Positions 36,147-47,586 of a stretch of DNA of 64,000 bases are shown in pieces (within the stretch, counting starts at the first letter, position 1; every line of letters starts with the position of its first letter). This stretch comes from Sedimentisphaerales bacterium (lineage in GTDB: Bacteria; Planctomycetota; Phycisphaerae; Sedimentisphaerales; Anaerobacaceae). Made by a program: the position numbers and the translations under genes. Below the pieces are notes generated by a model. The model made no database searches. It was not told the DNA's origin and saw nothing but the letters and a program-made list of their open reading frames with translations. The stretch is taken from positions 1 through 64,000 of the forward strand of contig JAFGGH010000083.1 of the NCBI GenBank assembly GCA_016930645.1. Reading direction: 5' to 3'.

Positions 36147-37885
36147 TGGAGATAAAAAAAGGCATAGCAGTTTCACATGGTATAAGCATCGCTAAATGTA
36201 TTGTTATCGATGCTGAAGATTACCGGATTCCGCAGCGGAAGATAAATCCTTCACAACGGATGATAGAAGTCCAGCGCAGTCGCAACGCCTTCAAAGGGGC
36301 AATCGATGAGCTTGCCCTGATGGAGAAACAGCAAAACAAGACCGGACAGCGCAACATAAAAGATATTTTCGCCGTTCACCTTCGTTTTCTTCGTGACAAG
36401 AGCCTGAGAAAGAGAATCTCGGATTTGATACAGGCTGAATCCGTAGCCGCTGAATACGCGGTTTCCACTATTTTACGTGAAATTGCCGCTCATTTTGCCA
36501 AGGTTCCCGACCCGTATATCAGTGAGCGAGCCGCTGATATACACGATATCGAAAGACGTTTGCTGCAGCAGCTTCTCGGCAGTAAACGTGAAGACCTGGA
36601 GCATCTTACTGAAGAAGTTACGGTTGTGGCCCGTGAGTTAAGTCCCACTCAGACAGCAGGCTTTAATAAAGAATTTATCAAGGGTCTGGCTTCGGATGCC
36701 GGCGGAAGGACAAGTCACGCGGCAATTGTTGCAAGGAGTCTGGGGATTCCGGCGGTGGTTGGTCTTGAGGATTTCAGCGAGTCTGTCAGCGGAGGAGAGA
36801 CGGTCATTATAGACGGTAACCGGGGAATAGTTATTTCCAATCCCGATGAAGAGACAATCAAGCAGTATGAAGGTTATTTACAGGAATTTTTAGAGCTTGA
36901 GGAGAAACTTGGAACTATACGTGAAAAGCCGGCTGTTACCCGGGACGGTGAGCGAATCAAGCTGTTTGGTAATATAGAGTTCCCGGATGAGGCTGAGATG
37001 ATTCTTGAAAAAGGCGGTGAGGGAATAGGGTTGTACAGAACCGAATTTCTGTATCTTGGCTCGGAAGTGGAGCCTTCTGAAGAGGACCATTACGAGGCAT
37101 ACGCAGAGACCGTCAGGGTGTTTAATGACAGACCGGTTATCATAAGGACAATGGACCTCGGTGCTGATAAATTTACCCAGCATAAAAGATTTGTCCGTGA
37201 GCCTAATCCATTTTTGGGATTACGCTCTATACGTTTTTGCCTGCGACATCTGACGCTGTTTAAGACTCAGCTCCGAGCGATTTTGCGGGCATCGGTTCTG
37301 GGACAGGTTAAAATAATGTTCCCGCTTATTACCAACATTCAGGAGCTGATGCAGACCAAGATGATACTGCACGATGTTATGGAAGACCTGGATGAAGAGA
37401 AAATACCGTACAACCGCGATATCGAGGTTGGAATTATGATAGAGACTCCGTCCGCTGCCCTTATGGCGGCTACCCTTGCAAGAGACGTGAATTTTTTCAG
37501 TATCGGCACCAACGACCTTACACAATATACGCTTGCGGTTGACAGAAGTAATGAGCTTGTCTCGCCTCTGTATTCATCAGTTGACCCTGCGGTGCTGCGG
37601 CTGATTCGTACCGTTATTCAGGATGCCCATAAATCTCAGATAGATTTGAGCGTCTGCGGAGAGGTCGCTTCGGAACCAGAACAGGTGATGCTTATGCTGG
37701 GGCTTGGTGTCAGGACTCTTTCGCTGGCGCCGCCTATGATTCCTGAGATTAAACAGATAATACGCTCGGTGACAATAGAAGATTGTAACAGTGTAGCCAG
37801 AAAAGTGCTTGGTATGAACTCTGAACGGCAGATATCCTCTTACCTGAGGGATGCCGCCAGAAAAGTAATGCCGGAGGCGTTTTAA
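36146..37885 (+). CDS. ptsI: Phosphoenolpyruvate-protein phosphotransferase (PTS enzyme I)
   Basis: 'DAGGRTSHAAIVARSLGIPAVVG', 'GIGLYRTEFLYLG', 'FFSIGTNDLTQYTLAVDR' signatures. Confidence 0.97.
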   Translation: MEIKKGIAVSHGISIAKCIVIDAEDYRIPQRKINPSQRMIEVQRSRNAFKGAIDELALMEKQQNKTGQRNIKDIFAVHLRFLRDKSLRKRISDLIQAESVAAEYAVSTILREIAAHFAKVPDPYISERAADIHDIERRLLQQLLGSKREDLEHLTEEVTVVARELSPTQTAGFNKEFIKGLASDAGGRTSHAAIVARSLGIPAVVGLEDFSESVSGGETVIIDGNRGIVISNPDEETIKQYEGYLQEFLELEEKLGTIREKPAVTRDGERIKLFGNIEFPDEAEMILEKGGEGIGLYRTEFLYLGSEVEPSEEDHYEAYAETVRVFNDRPVIIRTMDLGADKFTQHKRFVREPNPFLGLRSIRFCLRHLTLFKTQLRAILRASVLGQVKIMFPLITNIQELMQTKMILHDVMEDLDEEKIPYNRDIEVGIMIETPSAALMAATLARDVNFFSIGTNDLTQYTLAVDRSNELVSPLYSSVDPAVLRLIRTVIQDAHKSQIDLSVCGEVASEPEQVMLMLGLGVRTLSLAPPMIPEIKQIIRSVTIEDCNSVARKVLGMNSERQISSYLRDAARKVMPEAF

Positions 37886-37911
37886 TCGATAAACCGTTAA
37901 CTTAAGGAGAA

Positions 37912-38571
37912 ATGTTTATAGGCGATAGCGGCAGGATTATTACGATTGCCGTAAGGTTCCGGATATTCGGCGATATGCGTTTTCTGTCGCACAGCCAGAC
38001 GCTGAGATTTTTTCAGCGTGCCTGTGTTCGGGCAGATATGGAACTTTATTACAGTAGAGGGTTTAATCCCCGCCCGAAGCTGTCTCTGCCTTTGCCCAGA
38101 AACGTCGGCGTCGAGTCGGAAGACGAGCTGCTTTGTGTTAAGGTAAATGCAAACGGCGATGAGGCTGATTGCGAAGATATTTTGAAGAAGCTCAAAAGCC
38201 AAATGACGGATGGTGTCGAGCTTTTAAGTGCAGAGATATTAACCGACAACCGAGTATTTGGTAAGGGAGCTGTAGCTTACCGGATAGATATTAATCAGGA
38301 GAACGAGAAGGAGTTAGATGAGCGAATCAGGGATTTGCTGAATAAAGACAGCGTGAAAGTAAAAAGGCAAGCAAATACAAAGAGCAAAGGCAAAGAGGTT
38401 GAAATAAGAAGTTATTTGAAATCTTTAGAGCAAAAGGATAATAAAATAATAATTGATTGTATATTCGGGCCGGCAGGTACAATAAGAGTCGATGAGATTC
38501 TTGGTCTGCTTGGGCTTAAGATGGAACAATTGGCTGGGCCGGTTAAGCGTTTGAAAATAATTTGGCAGTAA
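37912..38571 (+). CDS. DUF2344 domain protein (TIGR03936-type, radical-SAM-linked)
   Basis: 'RFRIFGDMRFLSHSQTLRFFQRACVRADMELYYSRGFNPRPKLSLPLP' pattern; directly upstream of rng. Confidence 0.88.
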   Translation: MFIGDSGRIITIAVRFRIFGDMRFLSHSQTLRFFQRACVRADMELYYSRGFNPRPKLSLPLPRNVGVESEDELLCVKVNANGDEADCEDILKKLKSQMTDGVELLSAEILTDNRVFGKGAVAYRIDINQENEKELDERIRDLLNKDSVKVKRQANTKSKGKEVEIRSYLKSLEQKDNKIIIDCIFGPAGTIRVDEILGLLGLKMEQLAGPVKRLKIIWQ

Positions 38572-38589
38572 GGAAAATCATATAGAGAA

Positions 38590-38642
38590 TCCCACTTAGA
38601 CCCTTCGAACCCGATAAATCGGGACACAGGACAGGTGTGGGA
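38590..38642. repeat. Palindromic intergenic element (tcccac...CCCGATaaATCGGG...gtggga)
   Basis: Nested inverted repeat; the core cccgataaatcggga recurs at 42721-42738. Confidence 0.75.
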
Positions 38643-38662
38643 CTAAATATAAGGTGTAATAT

Positions 38663-40189
38663 ATGGCAAGAGAAATGCTTATAAACGTGGCTGAGAGCGA
38701 AGAATGCCGGATAGCGGTTGTTGAGAACGATATATTGGAGGAGCTTTACCTCCAGCGTACCAGTCTTGGCAGCCATGTGGGGAATATTTATAAGGGCAAG
38801 GTTGTTAATATTGAGTCGGGTATCCAGGCGGCGTTCATAGATTTCGGGATGGGCAGGAACGGCTTTCTTCACGTTAGTGACCTCCACCCCCGGTATTTTT
38901 CCGAATCAGACGGAGACGATACCGAAGCAATAGGCAAGAGGAAATCACTCAAGGAAAGAATGCCCATTCAAAAGTGTCTTAAAAAAGGCAATGAGCTTTT
39001 GGTGCAGGTTACCAAAGAAGGAATCAACACAAAAGGGCCGACACTGACAACGTATATTTCACTACCAGGCAAGTATCTTGTAATGATGCCGTGGATGCAC
39101 AAGCACGGAGTTTCACATAAAATAGAGAATGAAGAGGAGCGCCAGAGACTAAGGGTGATACTTGAAGAGAGCAACCCTCCCAAAGGACAGGGCTTTATCA
39201 TCCGTACAGCGGGGGAGGGCTGTAGCAAAAGGGATTTGCAGAACGACCTTCGCTATCTTAGAAGATTATGGGCGGCTATTCAGAAACGAATCAAAAACGA
39301 AAAGGCACCATGTGAGCTGTACCGCGAATCGGATTTGGTGATTCGCACATTGAGAGATACCTTCACGAGTAAAATTGAGAGAATTATCTGCGATTATGAA
39401 CCTATGACCCGTAAGATAAGAGAATTTCTAACGATAGCAACTCCGAGGCTCAGAAATCGCGTAGTATATTATGACAACAAGGTGCCGTTGTTTCACAAAT
39501 ACGGCATTGAGGAAGAGATAGCCAACGTCCAGTCTCGCACCGTACCTCTTAAAAGCGGCGGCTCTATAATTATCGAGCAGACTGAGGCTCTGGTGGCGAT
39601 AGATGTGAACAGCGGCAAGTTCCGCAAACAAAAAAGCGCCGAAGAGACGGCGTTTAAGACAAATCTCAAGGCAGCCGAGGAAATAGCAAGACAATTACGG
39701 CTTCGCGACCTTGGCGGATTGATTATTTGTGACTTTATCGATATGCGCAGCAACAAGCATCGAGTACAGGTGGAAAGGGTGTTCAGAGCAGCGGTCAAAC
39801 CAGACAGGGCGAGGACGAGGATTCTCAGAATAAGCAGATTCGGAATTGTAGAGATGACTCGCCAGAGGATGAGACCTTCCCTTCAGTCAAGCACGTATCT
39901 GGCTTGTCCTCAGTGCGGTGGAAGCGGTTTTGTGAAAAGTCATGAGTCGGTATCAATCGAGCTTATAAGAATGCTGAACCTTGCCGCGTCCAAGAAGAAT
40001 ATCAAAGTGATTGAGCTTTTTGTTTCGCCTGAAGTCGCGGACTACCTGCAAAATGAAAAACGAGCGTCGCTGGCTCAAATCGAGCAGATTAGAGAAGAGA
40101 AGGTTATCATTCATTCCGAGCCGAATTACGTAAGCGATAAACATAAATTTGTTTGTAAAAATGAACGTGGCACCGAAGTAAAACTTTAG
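38663..40189 (+). CDS. rng: Ribonuclease E/G family protein
   Basis: 'GNIYKGKVVNIESGIQAAFIDFGMGRNGFLHVSD' S1 domain; 'IDVNSGKF', 'GGLIICDFIDM', Zn-link 'CPQCGGSGFV'. Confidence 0.95.
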   Translation: MAREMLINVAESEECRIAVVENDILEELYLQRTSLGSHVGNIYKGKVVNIESGIQAAFIDFGMGRNGFLHVSDLHPRYFSESDGDDTEAIGKRKSLKERMPIQKCLKKGNELLVQVTKEGINTKGPTLTTYISLPGKYLVMMPWMHKHGVSHKIENEEERQRLRVILEESNPPKGQGFIIRTAGEGCSKRDLQNDLRYLRRLWAAIQKRIKNEKAPCELYRESDLVIRTLRDTFTSKIERIICDYEPMTRKIREFLTIATPRLRNRVVYYDNKVPLFHKYGIEEEIANVQSRTVPLKSGGSIIIEQTEALVAIDVNSGKFRKQKSAEETAFKTNLKAAEEIARQLRLRDLGGLIICDFIDMRSNKHRVQVERVFRAAVKPDRARTRILRISRFGIVEMTRQRMRPSLQSSTYLACPQCGGSGFVKSHESVSIELIRMLNLAASKKNIKVIELFVSPEVADYLQNEKRASLAQIEQIREEKVIIHSEPNYVSDKHKFVCKNERGTEVKL

Positions 40190-40239
40190 GATGATGTCAT
40201 TCTATATAAAATGCCCAGTTATTCAGGAGCAACAGTAAG

Positions 40240-41217
40240 TTGAAATTTGACCTTGAATACGCCAAAGAAGTTATAAACACCGAAGCCGAGGCGGTTAAAG
40301 CTATGAAGTGTATGGTCGCCGGCCAATTCAGTAAAGCACTTGAGTTGCTTTATAACTGTAAAGGCTCGGTTATAGTGAGCGGTATAGGTAAAGCCGGAAT
40401 AATCGGTCAAAAGATAAGCGCTACACTGGCATCGACAGGCACGCCAAGCCATTTTCTTCATCCGGCTGAAGCGGTACACGGAGATTTGGGCAGAATCAGA
40501 GAAGGTGATATTATTATAGTGCTAAGTTACGGCGGAGAGACCGACGAAATAATCAGGCTGATAAACATCGTTAAACAAAGAGACATTAAGCTGATATCAA
40601 TAACCAGTGACGAAGGCTCGACCCTCGGTGAATACAGCGACGTGATTTTATGTATGGGCGAACAATCAGAGGCTTGTCCTTTGGGGGTGGCGCCGAGTGT
40701 TTCCACGACTTGTATGCTTGCGATAGGAGATGCGCTTGCGCTGACTTTAATGAAGGCGAAGAATTTCAGTGTTGAAGATTATGTTCGTTTCCATCCTGGC
40801 GGCTCGCTCGGCACAAAACTTATGACGGTGGAGCAGTCGATGATGTTCAGGCCCGGTGAGAAACTGGCGTTGGCTCGGATGTCGGATACGATTGAGCAGA
40901 TGCTCGAAGATACCAATGAGGTCAAACGTCACGGTGCGGTAATGATAGTGGATGAGGACGGCAAACTTGCAGGTATTATTACCGACGCCGATTTGAGGAG
41001 GCTCTTAACAATTAAAGGTGCTGAGGTGCTTAAGTTTAAAGCCGGTGACATTATGACCTCGAACTGCAAGAGAATAAAATCGAATGCCCTTGCCGCCGAA
41101 GCAACGGCGATATTTCATAAATACAGGATAGATGAATTGCCTGTTGTGGATGATGGAGACAAACCCTTAGGACTGATTGATGTACAGGATATCGTTATGC
41201 TTAAGGTGGTGGGTTGA
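40240..41217 (+). CDS. kdsD: KpsF/GutQ-family arabinose-5-phosphate isomerase with CBS pair
   Basis: 'GIGKAGIIGQKISATLASTGTPSHFLHPAEAVHGDLG', CBS domains at the C-terminus; adjacent to kdsC. Confidence 0.95.
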   Translation: MKFDLEYAKEVINTEAEAVKAMKCMVAGQFSKALELLYNCKGSVIVSGIGKAGIIGQKISATLASTGTPSHFLHPAEAVHGDLGRIREGDIIIVLSYGGETDEIIRLINIVKQRDIKLISITSDEGSTLGEYSDVILCMGEQSEACPLGVAPSVSTTCMLAIGDALALTLMKAKNFSVEDYVRFHPGGSLGTKLMTVEQSMMFRPGEKLALARMSDTIEQMLEDTNEVKRHGAVMIVDEDGKLAGIITDADLRRLLTIKGAEVLKFKAGDIMTSNCKRIKSNALAAEATAIFHKYRIDELPVVDDGDKPLGLIDVQDIVMLKVVG

Positions 41218-41744
41218 TGAGCACGAAAAGGAAGCTCGAACTTAACGAGATAAAGATTTTAGTGCTGGACGTTGACGGTGTATTGACCGACGGCGGACTG
41301 TTCATGCACGATAACGGGACTGAAAGCAAGATTTTCAATACGCTGGACGGGCATGGTATCAGGATGTGGAAAAGGGTTGGATTGAAGGTTGCGTTTTTGA
41401 GCGGCAGGCCTTCAGAGCCGACAAGCCGGCGGGCTGAACAGCTTGATGTGGATTATTGCCTGACGGATTGTTATGATAAGTTACCTCGTTTGAAGGAAAT
41501 TTTAGAGCAGGAGAATTTGGCCGCTCACAATGCCGCGTATGTTGGAGATGATTTGCCGGATTTGCCGGTAATGAAATATGTCGGTTTTGCGGCGGCGGCG
41601 GCCAATGCCGTCGACGAAGTAAAAGAATATGCTGATTATGTAACCAGCCGCAGCGGCGGTGCCGGTGCTGTGCGCGAGGTGATAGAATATATACTTAAAG
41701 GCTGCGGCAAATGGGATGGTTTGATGGAAAGATATTTACTTTAG
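41217..41744 (+). CDS. kdsC: KdsC-type HAD phosphatase (KDO-8-phosphate phosphatase)
   Basis: 'KILVLDVDGVLTDGGLFM', 'AFLSGRPSEPTSRRAEQLDVDYC', 'AYVGDDLPDLPVMKYVG'; ATGA overlap with kdsD. Confidence 0.93.
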   Translation: MSTKRKLELNEIKILVLDVDGVLTDGGLFMHDNGTESKIFNTLDGHGIRMWKRVGLKVAFLSGRPSEPTSRRAEQLDVDYCLTDCYDKLPRLKEILEQENLAAHNAAYVGDDLPDLPVMKYVGFAAAAANAVDEVKEYADYVTSRSGGAGAVREVIEYILKGCGKWDGLMERYLL

Positions 41745-41763
41745 GTAAGTAACCGGAGTTATT

Positions 41764-43902
41764 ATGGAAGATAAATGGCGAAAATTAAAGATAGGTGCCT
41801 TAGCTTTACTGATTGTCTTTGGTGTCTACTTTCTTTATAACCGATTTTCCGAAACACCCCATATACAAATCGAAGGGGAACCGGTAATTAGAGGAGAAAT
41901 AGCCGAGGTTGAACAGTTACCTGAAGAAGGAGTAAAAAAAGTCGGGCCTGTCGGGATAGGTCAGCTTGAGATGGCACGCTTCAGTACACTGGATCCAAAG
42001 ACCAAGCGCCTCGAAAGAGAGTTTGGTTTTGAAAAACTCCTGCACGAAGAAGGCAGTCAGTGGGAGATTGAAAAACCTTATATGAATATCTACAGGCCGG
42101 AATTGACCTGCTATGTTACAGCGGACAAGGGATTTGTATTGCTGGAATCCGAAGTTAATCCTCCCACTCCGAAAGACGCTACACTTATCGGTAATGTCAA
42201 AGCACATATCGTTCCGAAACCCGGCAGTGATATCAGAGAGAGCTTTGTTTATCTTGATGACCTGAGTTTTTTCAGTGAGAAGAGCCGGTTTTCCACGGCC
42301 GGGCCGATTCGCTTTGTTTCGGACAACGCGATTGTCAAAGGCAGGGGTCTTGAGCTGGTTTACGACCAGCAGAACAAAAGACTGGCGTTTTTGCGGATTG
42401 AAGAGATACAACAAATGGAGTTACGCTCCTCAAAGGATTATTCTTTGACCAGAGATAAAGTTGAAGAGAAAGGGACTGATTCGACACCTGCACAGGCATC
42501 CCGGGAAAAAGGCCAAATGTATAAATGTATTTTTGGCAACAATGTGAGTATTGAGACTGTTGATGAGATTATATTGGCTAATCAGCTAAGCATAAGTGAT
42601 ATCTTATGGAAAGATTCATCTGTTAATGGTTCGGAAGAAAATATAACCGAGGCGAATATTGCCAAAGAGTCCGATGCTGATGCGAATGAACGGAATTTTG
42701 AGACATTTGCTGACCCTGCTGTCCCGATAAATCGGGACTCCGCCGCGGCGAGTATACCGGATGATATGGTTGAGATTGCCGTAAGCTGTGATGCAGGAAT
42801 TGTGATTGTTCCGCAGCAGACCGAGGATGTCAGCAGAGCGGAGAAATTATTTTCCGAAAGAAGAAAAGATAAATGGGACCTGGATAAAAAAGCCGAGCAG
42901 TCCGAGGGTAGAACTTTCTTTATTGCAGACCAGATTGATTACAGCACACTGGCATCGGAAGCAGTGGCGGATGGCAGATCAATATTGCAGTTTTATGTCA
43001 GTGACATTTTAAGTGACGACTCGGATATGGTGACACCTGTTACAGTTATGTCGAACAAAAGGGCAAAATTCTCGGACAAGAGCAACCATGTTTCATTTGA
43101 GGGTAACTGCGTCTGCAAAATGGTCAGGTTTGAGGAAGGCATGCTGCAGGAGTATTCTTTAAGCGGCGACAGATTGTTGGTTGATTTAGCTAAACAGGCC
43201 GGTTCTGATAAAAGGACGACGGCTCCGCCAAACGGCCGGCGGACAAGTATTGAAAAAATAACTGTTTTGAGTGATATCCGGCAGATGGCAAGGCTTTCAA
43301 GTGTGAAAAAAGTGGGCAAAGATTTTATTACAGGCATCGAGTTGAAATGTCCAAAATTTGAATACGATACAAAGGGCCGAATGTTTACGGCTTTCGGTTC
43401 GGGAGTGGTTAAAGTTGATAATTCAAAGATACCCCAGCTAGGCGAAGATGTGGGTAAGTTCAGTCTTCAAAGGCCTTGTTATGCGATTGTGCGGGATTTC
43501 GATAAGCTCAGTTATGAGCTTGAACGGGAAAAAATAATTGCCTACAACGAGCAGGGGCGGCTTTATATAGATTATTTCCCGATTGTTAAACACGAGCAGC
43601 AGCAGGTCAGTATGACGGCAGGACGTATAGAAGCCGACCTGGTCGAGACTGTCCGCGGACATTACAGGCTCTGGGCGCTGACAGCCAGTGAAGGAATCAG
43701 TTTTGAAGATGAAGATAAAGTGTTCGAGGGCAGTGAGCTTGTCTATAACGACCGCAAATCAATAATAATAGCAAAAGGCAGTGATGCAATGCCCGCGTAC
43801 TTTAACGGAGTTCTGTTTGACGGGATTGAATATGACCTTGTTACCGATGAGGTCAAAAATATTGAGATACGCGGACCTGGTTATTTCCAAAGCGGCAACT
43901 GA
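41764..43902 (+). CDS. Very large LptC-like / LptA(OstA)-like protein (712 aa)
   Basis: Single N-terminal TM; LptC-like 'TADKGFVLLE...LIGNVKAHI'; C-terminal OstA-like 'LWALTASEGISFEDEDKVFEGSELVYNDRKSIIIAKGSDAMPAYFNG'; synteny kdsD-kdsC-lptC. Confidence 0.72.
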   Translation: MEDKWRKLKIGALALLIVFGVYFLYNRFSETPHIQIEGEPVIRGEIAEVEQLPEEGVKKVGPVGIGQLEMARFSTLDPKTKRLEREFGFEKLLHEEGSQWEIEKPYMNIYRPELTCYVTADKGFVLLESEVNPPTPKDATLIGNVKAHIVPKPGSDIRESFVYLDDLSFFSEKSRFSTAGPIRFVSDNAIVKGRGLELVYDQQNKRLAFLRIEEIQQMELRSSKDYSLTRDKVEEKGTDSTPAQASREKGQMYKCIFGNNVSIETVDEIILANQLSISDILWKDSSVNGSEENITEANIAKESDADANERNFETFADPAVPINRDSAAASIPDDMVEIAVSCDAGIVIVPQQTEDVSRAEKLFSERRKDKWDLDKKAEQSEGRTFFIADQIDYSTLASEAVADGRSILQFYVSDILSDDSDMVTPVTVMSNKRAKFSDKSNHVSFEGNCVCKMVRFEEGMLQEYSLSGDRLLVDLAKQAGSDKRTTAPPNGRRTSIEKITVLSDIRQMARLSSVKKVGKDFITGIELKCPKFEYDTKGRMFTAFGSGVVKVDNSKIPQLGEDVGKFSLQRPCYAIVRDFDKLSYELEREKIIAYNEQGRLYIDYFPIVKHEQQQVSMTAGRIEADLVETVRGHYRLWALTASEGISFEDEDKVFEGSELVYNDRKSIIIAKGSDAMPAYFNGVLFDGIEYDLVTDEVKNIEIRGPGYFQSGN
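42721..42738. repeat. Palindromic repeat core GTCCCGAT-AA-ATCGGGAC inside the LptC/LptA-like CDS
   Basis: 8 bp perfect arms; encodes 'VPINRD' in a low-complexity linker; shared core with 38590-38642. Confidence 0.8.
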
Positions 43903-43947
43903 AGCAAATTATAACTTTGAATACTCTTATTTCTTTTTTATATCGCC

Positions 43948-44490
43948 ATGCTCGAAAAGGGATTAGTACAAATTTATACAGGTGATGGCAAGGGCAAGAC
44001 GACAGCCGCCTTTGGGCTGGCGTTGAGAGCGGCGGGGTGTGGACATAAGGTTCTGATCTATCAGTTTCTAAAACCACCGTCATTAAATTCGGGTGAACGT
44101 ACCGCCATTAAGAAATGGGGAATCGATATTAAGATAGAAGCTCTCGATTGCCAATGGGATATGATAAAGTCCCCAGCGGATGAGCGGGCGGTTAGTAAGA
44201 CCAGGTTATTAATAAAGAAGGCTTTACAGGAACTGGCCGAAGCGGCGGGCAATGGTGAGTATGATGTTATAATTCTTGATGAGATAGTGTATTGTGTATC
44301 AAAGGGTCTTGCGGCGACAGAGGATATCAGGAGATTAATAGATAAAAAAGACAATCGTGTAGAAATTGTAATGACAGGCAGGGGGGCGGATGAACGGTTA
44401 AAAGGCCTTGCCGACCTTGTTTCTGAGATAAAGTGCGTAAAACACCCCTATGATTGTGGTGTTAAAGCCAGGAAGGGAATTGAATTTTAG
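43948..44490 (+). CDS. cobO: Cob(I)yrinic acid a,c-diamide adenosyltransferase
   Basis: 'LVQIYTGDGKGKTTAAFGLALRAAGCGHKVLIYQFLK' P-loop signature and 'DVIILDEIVYCVSKGL'. Confidence 0.94.
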   Translation: MLEKGLVQIYTGDGKGKTTAAFGLALRAAGCGHKVLIYQFLKPPSLNSGERTAIKKWGIDIKIEALDCQWDMIKSPADERAVSKTRLLIKKALQELAEAAGNGEYDVIILDEIVYCVSKGLAATEDIRRLIDKKDNRVEIVMTGRGADERLKGLADLVSEIKCVKHPYDCGVKARKGIEF

Positions 44491-44806
44491 GTTTAGACAC
44501 CAACTATTCACGTTTAGGTTCATTTCTAATAGATTCAGCTATTTCCAATGCTTATTTATACTAAAAAAGGTGATATTATCGGGGCTGTTTATGAGCATAG
44601 AAAAACAGTATTTTATTTGTTATAAGAGCGGTTTTGGGTATGTGGATTTGTCTGAACTTATCGGTCTCAAGAATCGTATAAAATCGGTCAAAACAGTGTT
44701 TTGGCTGGTGGAATACGGGTTGGCAAGGTTAAAGTTATGTCCTTTTATTGTCGATACTTATGGCATTAAAACTTACCTGAGTTCAAACGGCCTATCCGGC
44801 CTTCGC

Positions 44807-44826
44807 AGCCGAAGCGGTTGCTTCGG
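44807..44826. repeat. Hairpin GCCGAAGC-ggtt-GCTTCGGC in an intergenic region
   Basis: Perfect 8 bp arms, tetraloop. Confidence 0.7.
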
Positions 44827-44937
44827 CGGAGTAGGCTCGGTTACTTAGTTTCAAGGGCAGAAATTGCCATTGGTGGAGTTTTTATAAGTTTTTATTGCAA
44901 CCGACAGGGACGGAGTCTAATCTCATAGCGTAATTCA

Positions 44938-44962
44938 ATTAATCCGCCTGTGGCGGATTAAT
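44938..44962. repeat. Perfect inverted repeat ATTAATCCGCC-TGT-GGCGGATTAAT upstream of gmd
   Basis: 11 bp arms, 3 nt loop, about 43 bp before the gmd ATG. Confidence 0.9.
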
Positions 44963-45004
44963 CTTAATTGTTACTTTTATTTTGATAAAAGGGACAGATA
45001 GAAA

Positions 45005-46953
<1,949 letters not shown>

Positions 46954-46983
46954 AGATAAATTAACACGGGCTGGAAGCTCGTG

Positions 46984-47487
46984 CTACGATTTTTTGTTCA
47001 TTTCATCGAGCAGGTTTTGCATTTTTTCGATAAAAAGTTCAGGCGGATCATAGCCGAGACGCGGACCGAATAATTCATCGTTATCCGGTTGTTTGACGTA
47101 ATGAGTGGGGTAGTAATTAATACCAAATTGTTCCACCAGGTCAGGTCGGTCAAGGACATTGATTAATACCGGCACAAAATTAGCTTCGACGAATTTTTTT
47201 ACTTTAGGATTTATGTAAGTATCATCTGAAGCGGCAGTGAACATTGGAGCATTGGGTTTATAAAAAACCAGAAGAAGCGGTTTGTTTGTTTTTCGAGCCA
47301 GGTCAACAGCGTCCTGATAATTTCTGACCCAGCCTATAGGGTCTTTTTTCTGGGTAGTGAAAACAATAACAACCAGCGAGATAAAGACAAGAGCGATGAA
47401 AAGAAGCGGTTTTTTTGAATCTTTGCGGTTTTGTGCAGGGTTTTGAGACTCCGAGATTTGTGTTACGTTGTTATTTTTATCTGTCAT
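46984..47487 (-). CDS. Membrane-anchored thioredoxin-fold protein lacking the CXXC motif
   Basis: 'KTNKPLLLVFYKPNAPMFTAASDDTYINPKVKKFVEANFVPVLINV...FGINYYPTHYV'. Confidence 0.75.
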   Translation of the reverse strand: MTDKNNNVTQISESQNPAQNRKDSKKPLLFIALVFISLVVIVFTTQKKDPIGWVRNYQDAVDLARKTNKPLLLVFYKPNAPMFTAASDDTYINPKVKKFVEANFVPVLINVLDRPDLVEQFGINYYPTHYVKQPDNDELFGPRLGYDPPELFIEKMQNLLDEMNKKS

Positions 47488-47586
47488 AGGGTTTCTTCTT
47501 AATATTGACTCATTAATCGTTTTAGAAGATTATAAATGATGTTTGCAATGTGTCAAGACAGCGGTTCGAGGTCGGCGATATAAGTT

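Noticed and set aside
44450-44848. 132 aa ORF between cobO and gmd
   Set aside because: Overlaps the end of cobO, and its C-terminus is translated hairpin/repeat sequence; no family resemblance.
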